IMG/VR virus record: IMGVR_UViG_3300044796_000662
Coordinates: 186,001 to 250,000 of that record
Length of the DNA stretch: 64,000 nucleotides
From: a virus
Direction: 5' to 3' (one strand)
The translations under genes were made by a program, and so were the position numbers. The notes beneath the pieces are model-generated. The model searched no databases. It was not told the DNA's origin and saw only the letters and a program-made list of their open reading frames with translations. Positions 46,434-54,385 of this stretch are shown piece by piece. Each line of letters starts with the position of its first letter. The stretch's first letter is position 1.

Positions 46434-48437
46434 TCAGACCTTCACCTTCGCGCGGCCCATGACGATCTCGAACGAGGTGGCGGGCTTGGCCTCGTCAACC
46501 TCGACCGTCATGCCGCCGTTCTGGAGCTGGTACTCGGCGACCATCGAGAGCCCCGTGCCCTGCATCAGGCTGGGGAGGTTGGTCTCCGTGGCAGCGCCAG
46601 AGTTGAGCATCGCGTGCTGTTGCGCGGTCTTGTCCACGTACGGCGGCTCGTGGACGAGCGCCTTGCCGAGCTTCGAGCACGTGTTGTTCACGTTGTGGAC
46701 GCAACCCGTGCACTTGGGACCGATCTTGGCGTACTTGACCTGCTTGGACTTGTAGAGGCGCGAGACCTCTTCGCAGCCAGCGCCGTAGTCGGAGTACGGG
46801 GCCGGATCGATGTAGTAGATGCCTTGGAGACCCTGCTCGGCGAAGACCGCCTTGAGTTCCCCACGGGCAGCCTGGATCTCCTCAGCGGAGAAGGCCAGAC
46901 GCATCGTACGCACGAGATCCTCACCGTAGAGTCCCTCGTTGAGGTACTTGCGGGCGGCCGCGACGATCGGACGAACGACCGGCCTCTGAGGTTCACGGGC
47001 AGGTGCCCCGTGGAAGGCCCGGACGATGTCCAGACGACCCGATGCTTGGACGGGGGGCGCCTCACGCGCGACAGACTGGTAGATGCCCTTGAGCTGCTCG
47101 CGAGGAGTGTTGCCCCACGAAGAAGCAACCCTGCCATCGACCGGAGGCAAGCGGCCGGCGGTGCGAAGCTCCAGGATGACAGCGTTGACGGTCTGCGGCG
47201 TGTACAGGTCGCTCGCCTCGCGAATGAGGGGCTTGCCGTACAGCATGCAGCGGCCGATCTTGTTGTAGATGCACGACTCGCACTTCGAGCCCGTGACGAT
47301 GCCACGGATGCCGAGGTTGTGCTTCGCCACGAAGTCCGCGCCCTCGTGGCAGTCGTCGAACGAGTCCTGCGTCGAGTAGACTCGACCATAGAGACCCGCC
47401 TCACGGAAGTGTGGCTCCCAGACCGAACGCGTCCTCGCCAGGTCGTCCATCGAGAACCGAACTCGAAGGGACTCGCCGACTTCAGCGGACGTACGACCCT
47501 TGAGCATCTCGCGACGGATGAAGGCGACGATCGGCGTGGCCTTGTGGTCCAGCGCCATCTTCTCGTCGCGCTTGCGCGTCAAGTTGCTGGCCGCCACGAG
47601 CTGGTCACTGAGGCCCTCGGTCGAACCGCCAACAGGCTTGGGGAACTGGTTCTCGCCCACGCCACGATAGACGGCCTCACGCTTCGGAGTCTCCGCGAGC
47701 ACCGCCAGACGGATGCGCTCCTTGGGGGCTGCCGTTGAAGCCTGGATGACCTTGCCCTGCATCCGCTGGAGCTGCTCGACCTCGGCGGCGAGCTGCTCCG
47801 TGTACGGCACGTTGAGGACGACTTCCTTGTGGAAGACGGCGCAGTTGGTGGTGCTGCCGATCTTCTTCGCATGGATGCAGTTGTTGCACTGCGGCTTCGC
47901 GACGATGTACTTCGCATCAGACGCGTGCCGGCGCACGAAGAGCTGCGGCGTCTTGGGCGAGTTATGGCAGCTTGGGAAGTCCGAAGCCACGATGTAGACG
48001 CGCCCGAGAAGACCCCGCTCCTGGAGAGCCTGAGCGATGACGTCGCGGTTCGCTTGAAGCGTCTGTGCGTCGAACTTGGCGGTGAGCGTCCGACGAAGGG
48101 CGTTCAAGTCCGAAGACTGGATGAGGGCGTAGCGCGTGACCTTGGCCACGTCTTCGGCCTTCGCACGCAGGGGGCCATGCGCCATGGACAGGTCGCCCAT
48201 GGTGTGGACTTCACCCGCGCCGGGGAACGGCTTGACCGGCCCCGTGTTCGGGACGAGGTGGTTCGTCGAGGGGTCGTCCTCGTGAGCCCAGAGCGCCTGG
48301 AGGTCCGGTGCGATGTCCAAGTTCTGCTTGGGCAGCACGGACTCCTTCTGGTACTCCTTCTCGTCAACGTCGAGCCAATCGAGGTTGGCGACGCTGCCCT
48401 CCTTCAGGAAGTTGCTGAGGTCACCTAGATCAGCCAT
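46434..48437 (-). CDS. Protein with three cysteine modules (possible metal sites)
   Basis: 667 residues built from three copies of a ~110-residue unit. Each has a helical lead (FDAQTLQANRD, FSMDDLARTRS, FSAEEIQAARG), a hinge RGLLGRVY / AGLYGRVY / QGLQGIYY, then four Cys: C157, C184, C187, C199; C363, C386, C389, C397; C555, C576, C579, C587. Spacing C-x(20-26)-C-x2-C-x(7-11)-C would suit zinc or an Fe-S cluster. The N-terminus repeats LGDLSNF, also found in 50181-50564. No enzyme motif. Possible metal-binding virion or transcription-related protein; function unknown. Confidence 0.6.
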   Translation of the reverse strand: MADLGDLSNFLKEGSVANLDWLDVDEKEYQKESVLPKQNLDIAPDLQALWAHEDDPSTNHLVPNTGPVKPFPGAGEVHTMGDLSMAHGPLRAKAEDVAKVTRYALIQSSDLNALRRTLTAKFDAQTLQANRDVIAQALQERGLLGRVYIVASDFPSCHNSPKTPQLFVRRHASDAKYIVAKPQCNNCIHAKKIGSTTNCAVFHKEVVLNVPYTEQLAAEVEQLQRMQGKVIQASTAAPKERIRLAVLAETPKREAVYRGVGENQFPKPVGGSTEGLSDQLVAASNLTRKRDEKMALDHKATPIVAFIRREMLKGRTSAEVGESLRVRFSMDDLARTRSVWEPHFREAGLYGRVYSTQDSFDDCHEGADFVAKHNLGIRGIVTGSKCESCIYNKIGRCMLYGKPLIREASDLYTPQTVNAVILELRTAGRLPPVDGRVASSWGNTPREQLKGIYQSVAREAPPVQASGRLDIVRAFHGAPAREPQRPVVRPIVAAARKYLNEGLYGEDLVRTMRLAFSAEEIQAARGELKAVFAEQGLQGIYYIDPAPYSDYGAGCEEVSRLYKSKQVKYAKIGPKCTGCVHNVNNTCSKLGKALVHEPPYVDKTAQQHAMLNSGAATETNLPSLMQGTGLSMVAEYQLQNGGMTVEVDEAKPATSFEIVMGRAKVKV

Positions 48438-50178
48438 CGATCTCTCCGTTGGGCTTTGCGTAGGGCCCTTCGTTATCCCGCTGGCTCATCCAGTCAGGCC
48501 GCATGTTGTGGGTAGAGTCGTCCCACTTCGTGTAAGGCTCATCCATCTGCTCGTAGCGGTAAGCCGAACCTGGTTGCATGTCCTTGTCGAACTCGGTGGT
48601 TGCGGACCCACCATCGCCAGGGAGCTGCGTCGTAGCGAACTCGAACTCGCCGAAGTGGGACGGGCGAGGAATCAGCGGGCGAGGCGGAGAGGGCGGGCTG
48701 CTCTGCGGCAACTCGCTCTCAGCGACCCCTGAAAGCACCGGGTTCTCTGTCGGACCCTTGATGGTGTCGATGTCGTTGTCCTTCGGACCCGTGTAATAGT
48801 CCGAGCGGGCGACTCCCTGTTGCTCATCCCCAGGTAGGCTGGTCAGCGCGGGCGGGCCAACGAAAGTTCCGAGGATAGCTTGCAGTCGCTCTCGGGCCAT
48901 CTTGACCGACTTGTTGATGCTTTTCTCGACCGCGGGCGTCGAGTCGGGGTTCTCGTTGTCGTGAACCTTGCCGCCCGGGTCGTTGGGCAGACCGGACTCG
49001 GGGCCATAGACGCCCTTGTCGCCCATGCTGGGGCTCGACTGACCGTAGCCGCCCGCGCCCTGGCCGTGCGCATCGTTGCCGTTCCCTCGGCCGATGCCGA
49101 AGTCGTAGCCCTCAGTGCGTGTGTCGAAGCTCGTGTTCGAGTCGGGCATCGCGGACGTGCCGACAGGTGCCTGCTGCGGGGCAGCGTTGCGGCCGCCGTC
49201 GTACTGGTAGGCAGGCTGGCTTCCGTAATCCTGGCTCATGGGCTCGCCGCTGACGCCCTCATCCTTGCCCCAAGGGTCTTTCGGAAGGCCCGGCTCGCGC
49301 TGGTTGACCGCGCCGCCCCAGCCCGTTTGATCCGTGTCTGCGCGATCGAGGTGCTTGACGCGAGGGCCGCCGAGAGAATCGGGGTTCACCGAAGAGTTGG
49401 CGAGGATGTCGAAGACGATCTGAGCGGCCATGCGCTCGACCGGCGAACGGTAGTCGTAGCTCGACTGCTTGTGGTTCTTGTTCTGAGCCGGCGGCTTGGC
49501 CTTCTGCACGGTCTCAGCATCACCACCATCGGGCAGGTCGGAGGCAGGCTTGCCTTCCTCCTCGCCTTCCATCTGCTTGACCCACGAGGTGCTGGGCTTG
49601 CCCTTCTTCTCGACCTCGGCCTCGTCGTCCTCGATGTCTTCTTCGGGGTTGTCGAGGATCGATTCGGACTCGCCAATGAGGCGCTCGATGCTGACGAAGT
49701 CTTCCTTGGTCAGCTCGCCGAGCTTGGGCTTCCAGTGCGGGGCGTTGACCTCGTCGTGAATCGTGTCGGAGACAGCGGACAGTGCCTCGCAAGCGTCATA
49801 GAGGCGCTGGCGAAGGTCCGTGACCTTCATGATGTACCCACGGCCGCCGACCATACCGTCCGGAGAGACGGTGCTCGACTTGACGCGGTTGAAGAGGCGG
49901 TACGCTTGAAGTGCGTGCCCGAGGCTCACGCTCATCGCCCACAGCATCTTGGCGAGAGGCTTGAGCGCCTTGGGGTCGTACTTGTGGTCCGAGGGGATCT
50001 GGCGGTTCGCCGGTCCGTTGGGGCCTTCGATGGGCATTCCATCCGCACCGGGAGGCATCATCTGCCCCGGCTGCGCTCCGCCCTTGGGCGGCGGGGGCGG
50101 CGGTCCCTTAGCCACGCGGACGCCATCGGCCTTGGCAAGGGCCGCTCGAACGTGAGTGCGGAAGTCCTTGTCGCCCAT
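48430..50178 (-). CDS. Large disordered virion-associated protein
   Basis: 582 residues from the ATG at 50178 behind AAGGG; a TTG two codons up is the only alternative. Pro/Gly-rich N-terminus, a helical domain near 75-175 (LAKMLWAMSVSLGHALQAYR, VTDLRQRLYDACEALSAVSD), an acidic segment, then some 330 residues of Gly/Pro/Asp/Asn-rich disorder. Near the C-terminus EFDKDMQPGSAYR matches a motif in the SWIM protein, followed by MDEPYTKWDD. Possibly an internal or tail-associated protein; not recognised. Confidence 0.55.
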   Translation of the reverse strand: MGDKDFRTHVRAALAKADGVRVAKGPPPPPPKGGAQPGQMMPPGADGMPIEGPNGPANRQIPSDHKYDPKALKPLAKMLWAMSVSLGHALQAYRLFNRVKSSTVSPDGMVGGRGYIMKVTDLRQRLYDACEALSAVSDTIHDEVNAPHWKPKLGELTKEDFVSIERLIGESESILDNPEEDIEDDEAEVEKKGKPSTSWVKQMEGEEEGKPASDLPDGGDAETVQKAKPPAQNKNHKQSSYDYRSPVERMAAQIVFDILANSSVNPDSLGGPRVKHLDRADTDQTGWGGAVNQREPGLPKDPWGKDEGVSGEPMSQDYGSQPAYQYDGGRNAAPQQAPVGTSAMPDSNTSFDTRTEGYDFGIGRGNGNDAHGQGAGGYGQSSPSMGDKGVYGPESGLPNDPGGKVHDNENPDSTPAVEKSINKSVKMARERLQAILGTFVGPPALTSLPGDEQQGVARSDYYTGPKDNDIDTIKGPTENPVLSGVAESELPQSSPPSPPRPLIPRPSHFGEFEFATTQLPGDGGSATTEFDKDMQPGSAYRYEQMDEPYTKWDDSTHNMRPDWMSQRDNEGPYAKPNGEIDG

Positions 50179-50180
50179 GA

Positions 50181-50564
50181 TCAACCCTTGAGGGGCTCCC
50201 CGTTGTCGTCGAACAGGCGCTCGATGAAGAAGTCCCCGCCCTCGCGCTTGAGCGTCCAGAGATCCCTCTGGCTCTTGTGGATGAGCGTCTCGTTCGAGAC
50301 ACGCACGAAGTTCGACAGGTCACCGAGCGAAGCGACCTTCTTGCGGCCGGTTTTGTGGGCCGAGACGATGTGGGGTTCACGCTGGAAGAGCGCGTCGATA
50401 CCCGTGGCCTCCGAGCCCTGGATTTCCCCCAGCTCGAAGTTGGGCTTCGAACCGACCTCGATCTTCGTGAGGATGGAGCCCTTCGTGAAAGGGCCACTCT
50501 CGCTCGCGCCCGACAGGAAACCGTCGATGTCAGCACCGTTGCTCAGGTCTTCGATCTTCGCCAT
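50181..50564 (-). CDS. Hypothetical protein with LGDLSNF motif
   Basis: 127 residues. The segment KVASLGDLSNFVRVSNETLI shares LGDLSNF with the N-terminus of the cysteine-module protein two genes downstream. Remainder is mixed (GSILTKIEVGSKPNFELGEI, RDLWTLKREGGDFFIERLFD). The shared short motif suggests both bind the same partner. Family unknown. Confidence 0.55.
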   Translation of the reverse strand: MAKIEDLSNGADIDGFLSGASESGPFTKGSILTKIEVGSKPNFELGEIQGSEATGIDALFQREPHIVSAHKTGRKKVASLGDLSNFVRVSNETLIHKSQRDLWTLKREGGDFFIERLFDDNGEPLKG

Positions 50565-50571
50565 GGGTTCC

Positions 50572-51471
50572 TCAGGTGACAGTCAGAGTGACCGACAGGT
50601 CTTGGTAGGAGTTGCTAGAGAAGCCGCTGACCCGGAGCGTCTCCGTGTACGTGCCCGGCTGAAGGTTGCAGGACGTGGACACTGCGACCGACACGTTGAC
50701 CGCACCGCTCGAAGCGATGGTGCCAGACGACGGCGTGAAGCTGGTCAGCCAGGGCGACAGCCCAATGAGCTTCTGCACCTGGAAGTTGAGGATCGAACCC
50801 GCGGGCCCCGTGTTCTGCACCTGGAAGGTCTGTGCGGGGATGGGGACAGGCGGATTGCTGAACGCGATCCCGTTGAACGAGAGCGCCGTGGGAGACAGGG
50901 TGATCGTCGCTTGCGGTAGAACCGTGATCGTGACCGGGATGGTCTGGGGGTTGTTCGTCGCGTTCACGTCTTGGATGGTGACAGTCGCCGTGTAGGGGCT
51001 GTTGAGTGCAAGCAGGTCAGTCCCATCCACGGACACGTTGGTCATGCCCGAGGCGCCGAAGGCGATACCGCCCATGTTCGCCGGCGTCGCCTGCAAGTAG
51101 TCCGCTGACGTGGTCACGGAGGGGGACAGGAGCGAGCCGTACACGCCACTGTTCGTGACCGTGATGATCTGGGGCGTTCCGAACCCCTGCCCCTGCGTCG
51201 TCGTGAACGCAAGCGAAGTCGGCGCTGCCACGATGAGCGGAGCGAACGCCGATTGCAGCTCCGTGATGCTGTTGCCCATGGCCGTGACCACCGGGCCGGG
51301 CAACGGGATGTTGTCCCGAAGCAGCCCGAACGGGCTCACGATGTCCCGGACTTGAAAGGACACCACCGCCCTCGACACGTCAACGCGTGTCGTCCACCGC
51401 CACGTCCCCTGAGGAACCTGGATGGCGTACTGGTAGTCCTGAGTCTGTAGGTTGGACGCGAGGCTCGGCAC
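50572..51471 (-). CDS. BACON/Ig-like domain structural protein
   Basis: 299 residues, GTG start. After an N-terminal ~80-residue domain come two beta domains of the BACON type. The first has PTSLAFTTTQGQGFGTPQII and a closing TIPVTITVLP. The second has PTALSFNGIAFSNPPVPIPA, FQVQNTGPAGSILNFQVQ, SPWLTSFTPSSGTIASSGAV and LQPGTYTETLRVSG. BACON domains bind carbohydrate or mucin in bacteria and appear in phage appendages. A surface-binding role is inferred. Confidence 0.65.
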   Translation of the reverse strand: MPSLASNLQTQDYQYAIQVPQGTWRWTTRVDVSRAVVSFQVRDIVSPFGLLRDNIPLPGPVVTAMGNSITELQSAFAPLIVAAPTSLAFTTTQGQGFGTPQIITVTNSGVYGSLLSPSVTTSADYLQATPANMGGIAFGASGMTNVSVDGTDLLALNSPYTATVTIQDVNATNNPQTIPVTITVLPQATITLSPTALSFNGIAFSNPPVPIPAQTFQVQNTGPAGSILNFQVQKLIGLSPWLTSFTPSSGTIASSGAVNVSVAVSTSCNLQPGTYTETLRVSGFSSNSYQDLSVTLTVT

Positions 51472-51505
51472 TGTATGGACGCTCCGGTGCTCACGGAACG
51501 TGGCC

Positions 51506-51511
51506 GATAAA
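51506..51511 (-). promoter_or_regulatory. Candidate YTTATS element
   Basis: Coding strand GGTTTCTTTTATCGGC, 35 bases upstream of the GTG at 51471. It is the first copy of the motif in transcription order, and marks the passage from regulatory to structural genes. Confidence 0.35.
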
Positions 51512-51530
51512 AGAAACCGCGCCGGTTCGG

Positions 51531-51749
51531 CTAGTTGGGCCGGGTCGGAAAGACCTGTTTGGCCACAAAACGCGACAAACCGTCGAGGCGATGCATCGCC
51601 CGAAAAAGCCGGTGACGCACGCGACCCTGCGTCAGCCCCAGGGCGGCGGCTGCCGCCTTGATGGGGTAGGGCTCGTTCCGACTTCTCATCTCATCCAGGG
51701 TCCGAAGGATCTGGACGTCCATGTCGTCGATGATGTCAGAGGACTTCAT
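51531..51749 (-). CDS. Small HTH protein, paralogue of sigma-like C-terminus
   Basis: 72 residues from the ATG at 51749, overlapping the sigma-like gene by 14 bases. The segment ALGLTQGRVRHRLFRAMHRL matches RLGLTQGRVRHRFFKAVKTL in the C-terminal half of its neighbour, including a second helix-turn-helix. MDVQILRTLDEM also parallels VDILIGMWQTT there. It looks like a partial gene duplication now encoding a stand-alone DNA-binding domain. It could compete for, or modify, the same promoter or partner. Confidence 0.6.
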   Translation of the reverse strand: MKSSDIIDDMDVQILRTLDEMRSRNEPYPIKAAAAALGLTQGRVRHRLFRAMHRLDGLSRFVAKQVFPTRPN

Positions 51750-52371
51750 CACCGCCACGATTGGCCCACTGGGGGAGTTTGACCTCGCGGAGGATGTTGA
51801 AGCGCTTCGAGCTGATCGCGTTGAAGACCTTGTGGTACGGGATGAACTTCCCATCCTTGGCGGCGGCGTCCTTGAGGGTCTTGACCGCCTTGAAGAAGCG
51901 GTGTCTCACGCGCCCCTGTGTGAGCCCCAGGCGGCTGGCCACCTCACTCTGGCAGGTCGTCTGCCACATGCCGATGAGGATGTCCACGTCGATGTCCTTG
52001 AAGACTTCGGGCAGATCGCGCCGCAAGTCCTCTTCGGTCACGGGCGGGATGCTGAGCAGGAACTTGATGCGCTGCAAGCCTCGATCGAGTCGATAGCTGA
52101 TCGCAGCCTGCGTCACCCCGAAGATCTCGGCGATGTCCGCCTGACGCTTCTTCTGGATGTAGTAGAGCTGGATGAGATCCGCCTCCCTTTGGGGGATGCG
52201 ATTGAGCAGAGGCATGATGCGGTCTTCGTAGTCCCCGTCTTGGAGGATCTTCTCGACCGTATCGTCCTCGGGCTCTTGTACCGGCTCTTCGTCGCTGTAG
52301 GGATCGTCGTTGGTGGCAAAGCGGTTGGCGAGTTCGGACGGGTCAACCGGAATCACGTAGCCGATGGTCAT
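51736..52371 (-). CDS. Sigma-factor region 4-like transcription regulator
   Basis: 211 residues from the ATG at 52371 (AGGGA upstream). Residues about 50-115 read as sigma-70 region 4: LLNRIPQREADLIQLYYIQK, then the HTH KRQADIAEIFGVTQAAISYR and LDRGLQRIKFLL. Residues 140-185 carry a second HTH (CQSEVASRLGLTQGRVRHRF). Region 2 is absent, so it is not a complete sigma factor; phage proteins such as T4 gp55/gp33 show that reduced sigma-like proteins can redirect host RNA polymerase. Likely a middle or late gene activator. It precedes all structural genes in transcription order. Confidence 0.7.
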   Translation of the reverse strand: MTIGYVIPVDPSELANRFATNDDPYSDEEPVQEPEDDTVEKILQDGDYEDRIMPLLNRIPQREADLIQLYYIQKKRQADIAEIFGVTQAAISYRLDRGLQRIKFLLSIPPVTEEDLRRDLPEVFKDIDVDILIGMWQTTCQSEVASRLGLTQGRVRHRFFKAVKTLKDAAAKDGKFIPYHKVFNAISSKRFNILREVKLPQWANRGGDEVL

Positions 52372-52408
52372 GTGGGTTCCCTCACGCGCGGGCTGCGCGG
52401 TTGCGGCT

Positions 52409-54385
52409 TCACCGAGCGCGTTCGTTGAAGAACACGGCCAGGATAGGCTCGGCCTGTACATCCACATCTGTGAGTCGCTCAGCGGCGACCTTCTGATCTG
52501 GGTTTGGCACGACCTCCGTGAGGGGAACGTCCCGGAGGGTCATGATGTCGAGGTTCAAACGAACCTGTGCTTCAGCGTCCCGGAGGCACTGATAGCGGAG
52601 CTTAGTCAAGCCTGCCAGATTCGAGGCGTAGATGCCATCTATGGTTCCGTAGAGCTGGACCAACCCCAGAAGCACCTTCTGTGGAACGGTCGGAACCCCA
52701 GGCAGGTTGTCTGACGAATCCCCAAGCAGTGCGCGAAGAGTCACGATCTGTGACGGCCCCACACCCCACTCCTGCGTCAGTGCGTCGATGTCGTACAGCA
52801 CTTCCTTTCGCTTACCTTGTGCCGGCGTCAGTAGACGGTCGGTCTCTGTCACGAGCTGTAGAAGGTCACGGTCCGAGGAGAGGACCACGTTGTTCTGGCC
52901 CTTCAAGGTGCCACGCAGGAGGCTTGCGATGGCATCGTCGGCCTCCTCCCCCTCGTTGTAGAGCTGTGTAACCCCCAGAATCGGGAGCACCTCGCGCAGC
53001 CAGGCCACCTGGTCCCAGCGCACGCCCCCTGTCTCTTCTTCCGCGAAGCCGCTCGAACGGTTGGCCTTGTAATCGGCGTACTTGGCCTTGCGGGTTCGAT
53101 TCGAGCCATCCCAGACCACGTAGATGCTGGCCCCTGGGAACCGCTTGAGCAGGCTTGCGGTCGAGCGCAGAAAGCCGAAGAGCACGCCCGTGTGCCTCTG
53201 TTGCGTGTCCCGCATGTCCGACATGCCGGGCGCGTAGAAGCAGCGATAGGCGAGGTTGAAACCGTCGATGATGACGTTCTGGACTTCCACGCTGGTCTCC
53301 TCAATCTCGCGCTCGATCTCCGAGACGTCGTCTGACAGGTTGTCCAGGCTCTCTTGCAAGTCCTGCAACGTGAGCCACTTGAAGTACCGTCCCTCGATCT
53401 CCGAGAAGGGCGTCTCGACGAGGCTCTCGCGGACAAGGGGTACGAGACCGTCCCAACGCTGTGTGAGACCATCAAGCAGGATCGCTCGGTCCCCTTGCTC
53501 CTTGAGCTTGCTCGCATCGAGGGGGATGTAGAACGACCGAACGAGGTTGGAGCGATGCTCCAGCCCCTCAGCCCAGTCGTTCAGTTGCGTATAGACGTCG
53601 AGTCTCGGACGTATCCGGGTGATGAGCGTGGGCGCGGTAAGTGCTGTCTGGATGGTCGTGAAACTCTCGACCTTGGACACCCAAGACTGGAACTGGAGAT
53701 ACTCCTGGTAGTGCTTGTTCAGGCGCGCGAAGCCGACGAGCTTTGGGGCCTTGAGCAGATCGTAGAAGTCGTTGAACCAGTCACGGACGCCTGCGAAGCG
53801 GTCCATGGCCGGAGCCTTGGGCGCCTTGGAGACGAGCCGGAGGAAGCTCCGGGGCAGCGTGATGATCGAGTCCTTGGAGCGTAGAAGAACCCGTACCTGG
53901 ACCTTGTCCTCTTCGGGAATCTCCTCGATGACCTTCGCCTGGATCTGGCGATAGGCCCCTGAGGTGATGAGAACCGTGTCGTCGATACCGATCCCCTGGT
54001 CGGTCTCGACATGGATCTGCCGCTTCATCTTGTCGATGGCGGAGTTCTCGACGAAGGCTAGCTGCCGGACAGGACGCCCCCCGTTCTCGGGTCGGACGAT
54101 CTTCGTGAGCACCTTCTGGACGTACTTGGAGTTGTCCAGTCTGTTGTAAAGCGTATCGGGGTGCTTGTGCCGAATGAACGCGTAGCCATCGACGAGGTAG
54201 TGCACTACCCGGTCCTCACCGATCTGCGTGACCGCAGCCGGAATGAACACTTCGGCGCCCTTCACTGCGTAGGTGATGGAACGCCGGACGATGTCCGGGT
54301 CCTCCCCTTCGGCCTTGGAACTCAGTTCCAAGATGACCCACTGGTTGGGATCGCTCGTCACAACGACTACGCCCTCCTGGGCCAT
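52409..54385 (-). CDS. NusG-like antiterminator fused to FEN-type 5' nuclease
   Basis: 658 residues in one uninterrupted frame. Residues 15-125 form an NGN-type domain (QWVILELSSK, LVDGYAFIRH, SKYVQKVLTKIV, FVENSAIDKMKRQI). Residues 131-185 form a KOW barrel (GIGIDDTVLITSGAYRQIQA ... VQVRVLLRS). Residues 369-572 are a 5'-3' exonuclease: VIIDGFN (D374), YVVWDG (D426), EGEEADD (E480-D484), SSDRDLL (D505, D507), GDSSDNLPGVP (D556, D559) with an HhH. A helical linker of ~180 residues lies between. NusG/RfaH proteins hold RNA polymerase on DNA; FEN enzymes remove flaps and primers. The fusion is unusual. Overlaps the clamp-loader gene by 19 bases. Confidence 0.8.
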   Translation of the reverse strand: MAQEGVVVVTSDPNQWVILELSSKAEGEDPDIVRRSITYAVKGAEVFIPAAVTQIGEDRVVHYLVDGYAFIRHKHPDTLYNRLDNSKYVQKVLTKIVRPENGGRPVRQLAFVENSAIDKMKRQIHVETDQGIGIDDTVLITSGAYRQIQAKVIEEIPEEDKVQVRVLLRSKDSIITLPRSFLRLVSKAPKAPAMDRFAGVRDWFNDFYDLLKAPKLVGFARLNKHYQEYLQFQSWVSKVESFTTIQTALTAPTLITRIRPRLDVYTQLNDWAEGLEHRSNLVRSFYIPLDASKLKEQGDRAILLDGLTQRWDGLVPLVRESLVETPFSEIEGRYFKWLTLQDLQESLDNLSDDVSEIEREIEETSVEVQNVIIDGFNLAYRCFYAPGMSDMRDTQQRHTGVLFGFLRSTASLLKRFPGASIYVVWDGSNRTRKAKYADYKANRSSGFAEEETGGVRWDQVAWLREVLPILGVTQLYNEGEEADDAIASLLRGTLKGQNNVVLSSDRDLLQLVTETDRLLTPAQGKRKEVLYDIDALTQEWGVGPSQIVTLRALLGDSSDNLPGVPTVPQKVLLGLVQLYGTIDGIYASNLAGLTKLRYQCLRDAEAQVRLNLDIMTLRDVPLTEVVPNPDQKVAAERLTDVDVQAEPILAVFFNERAR

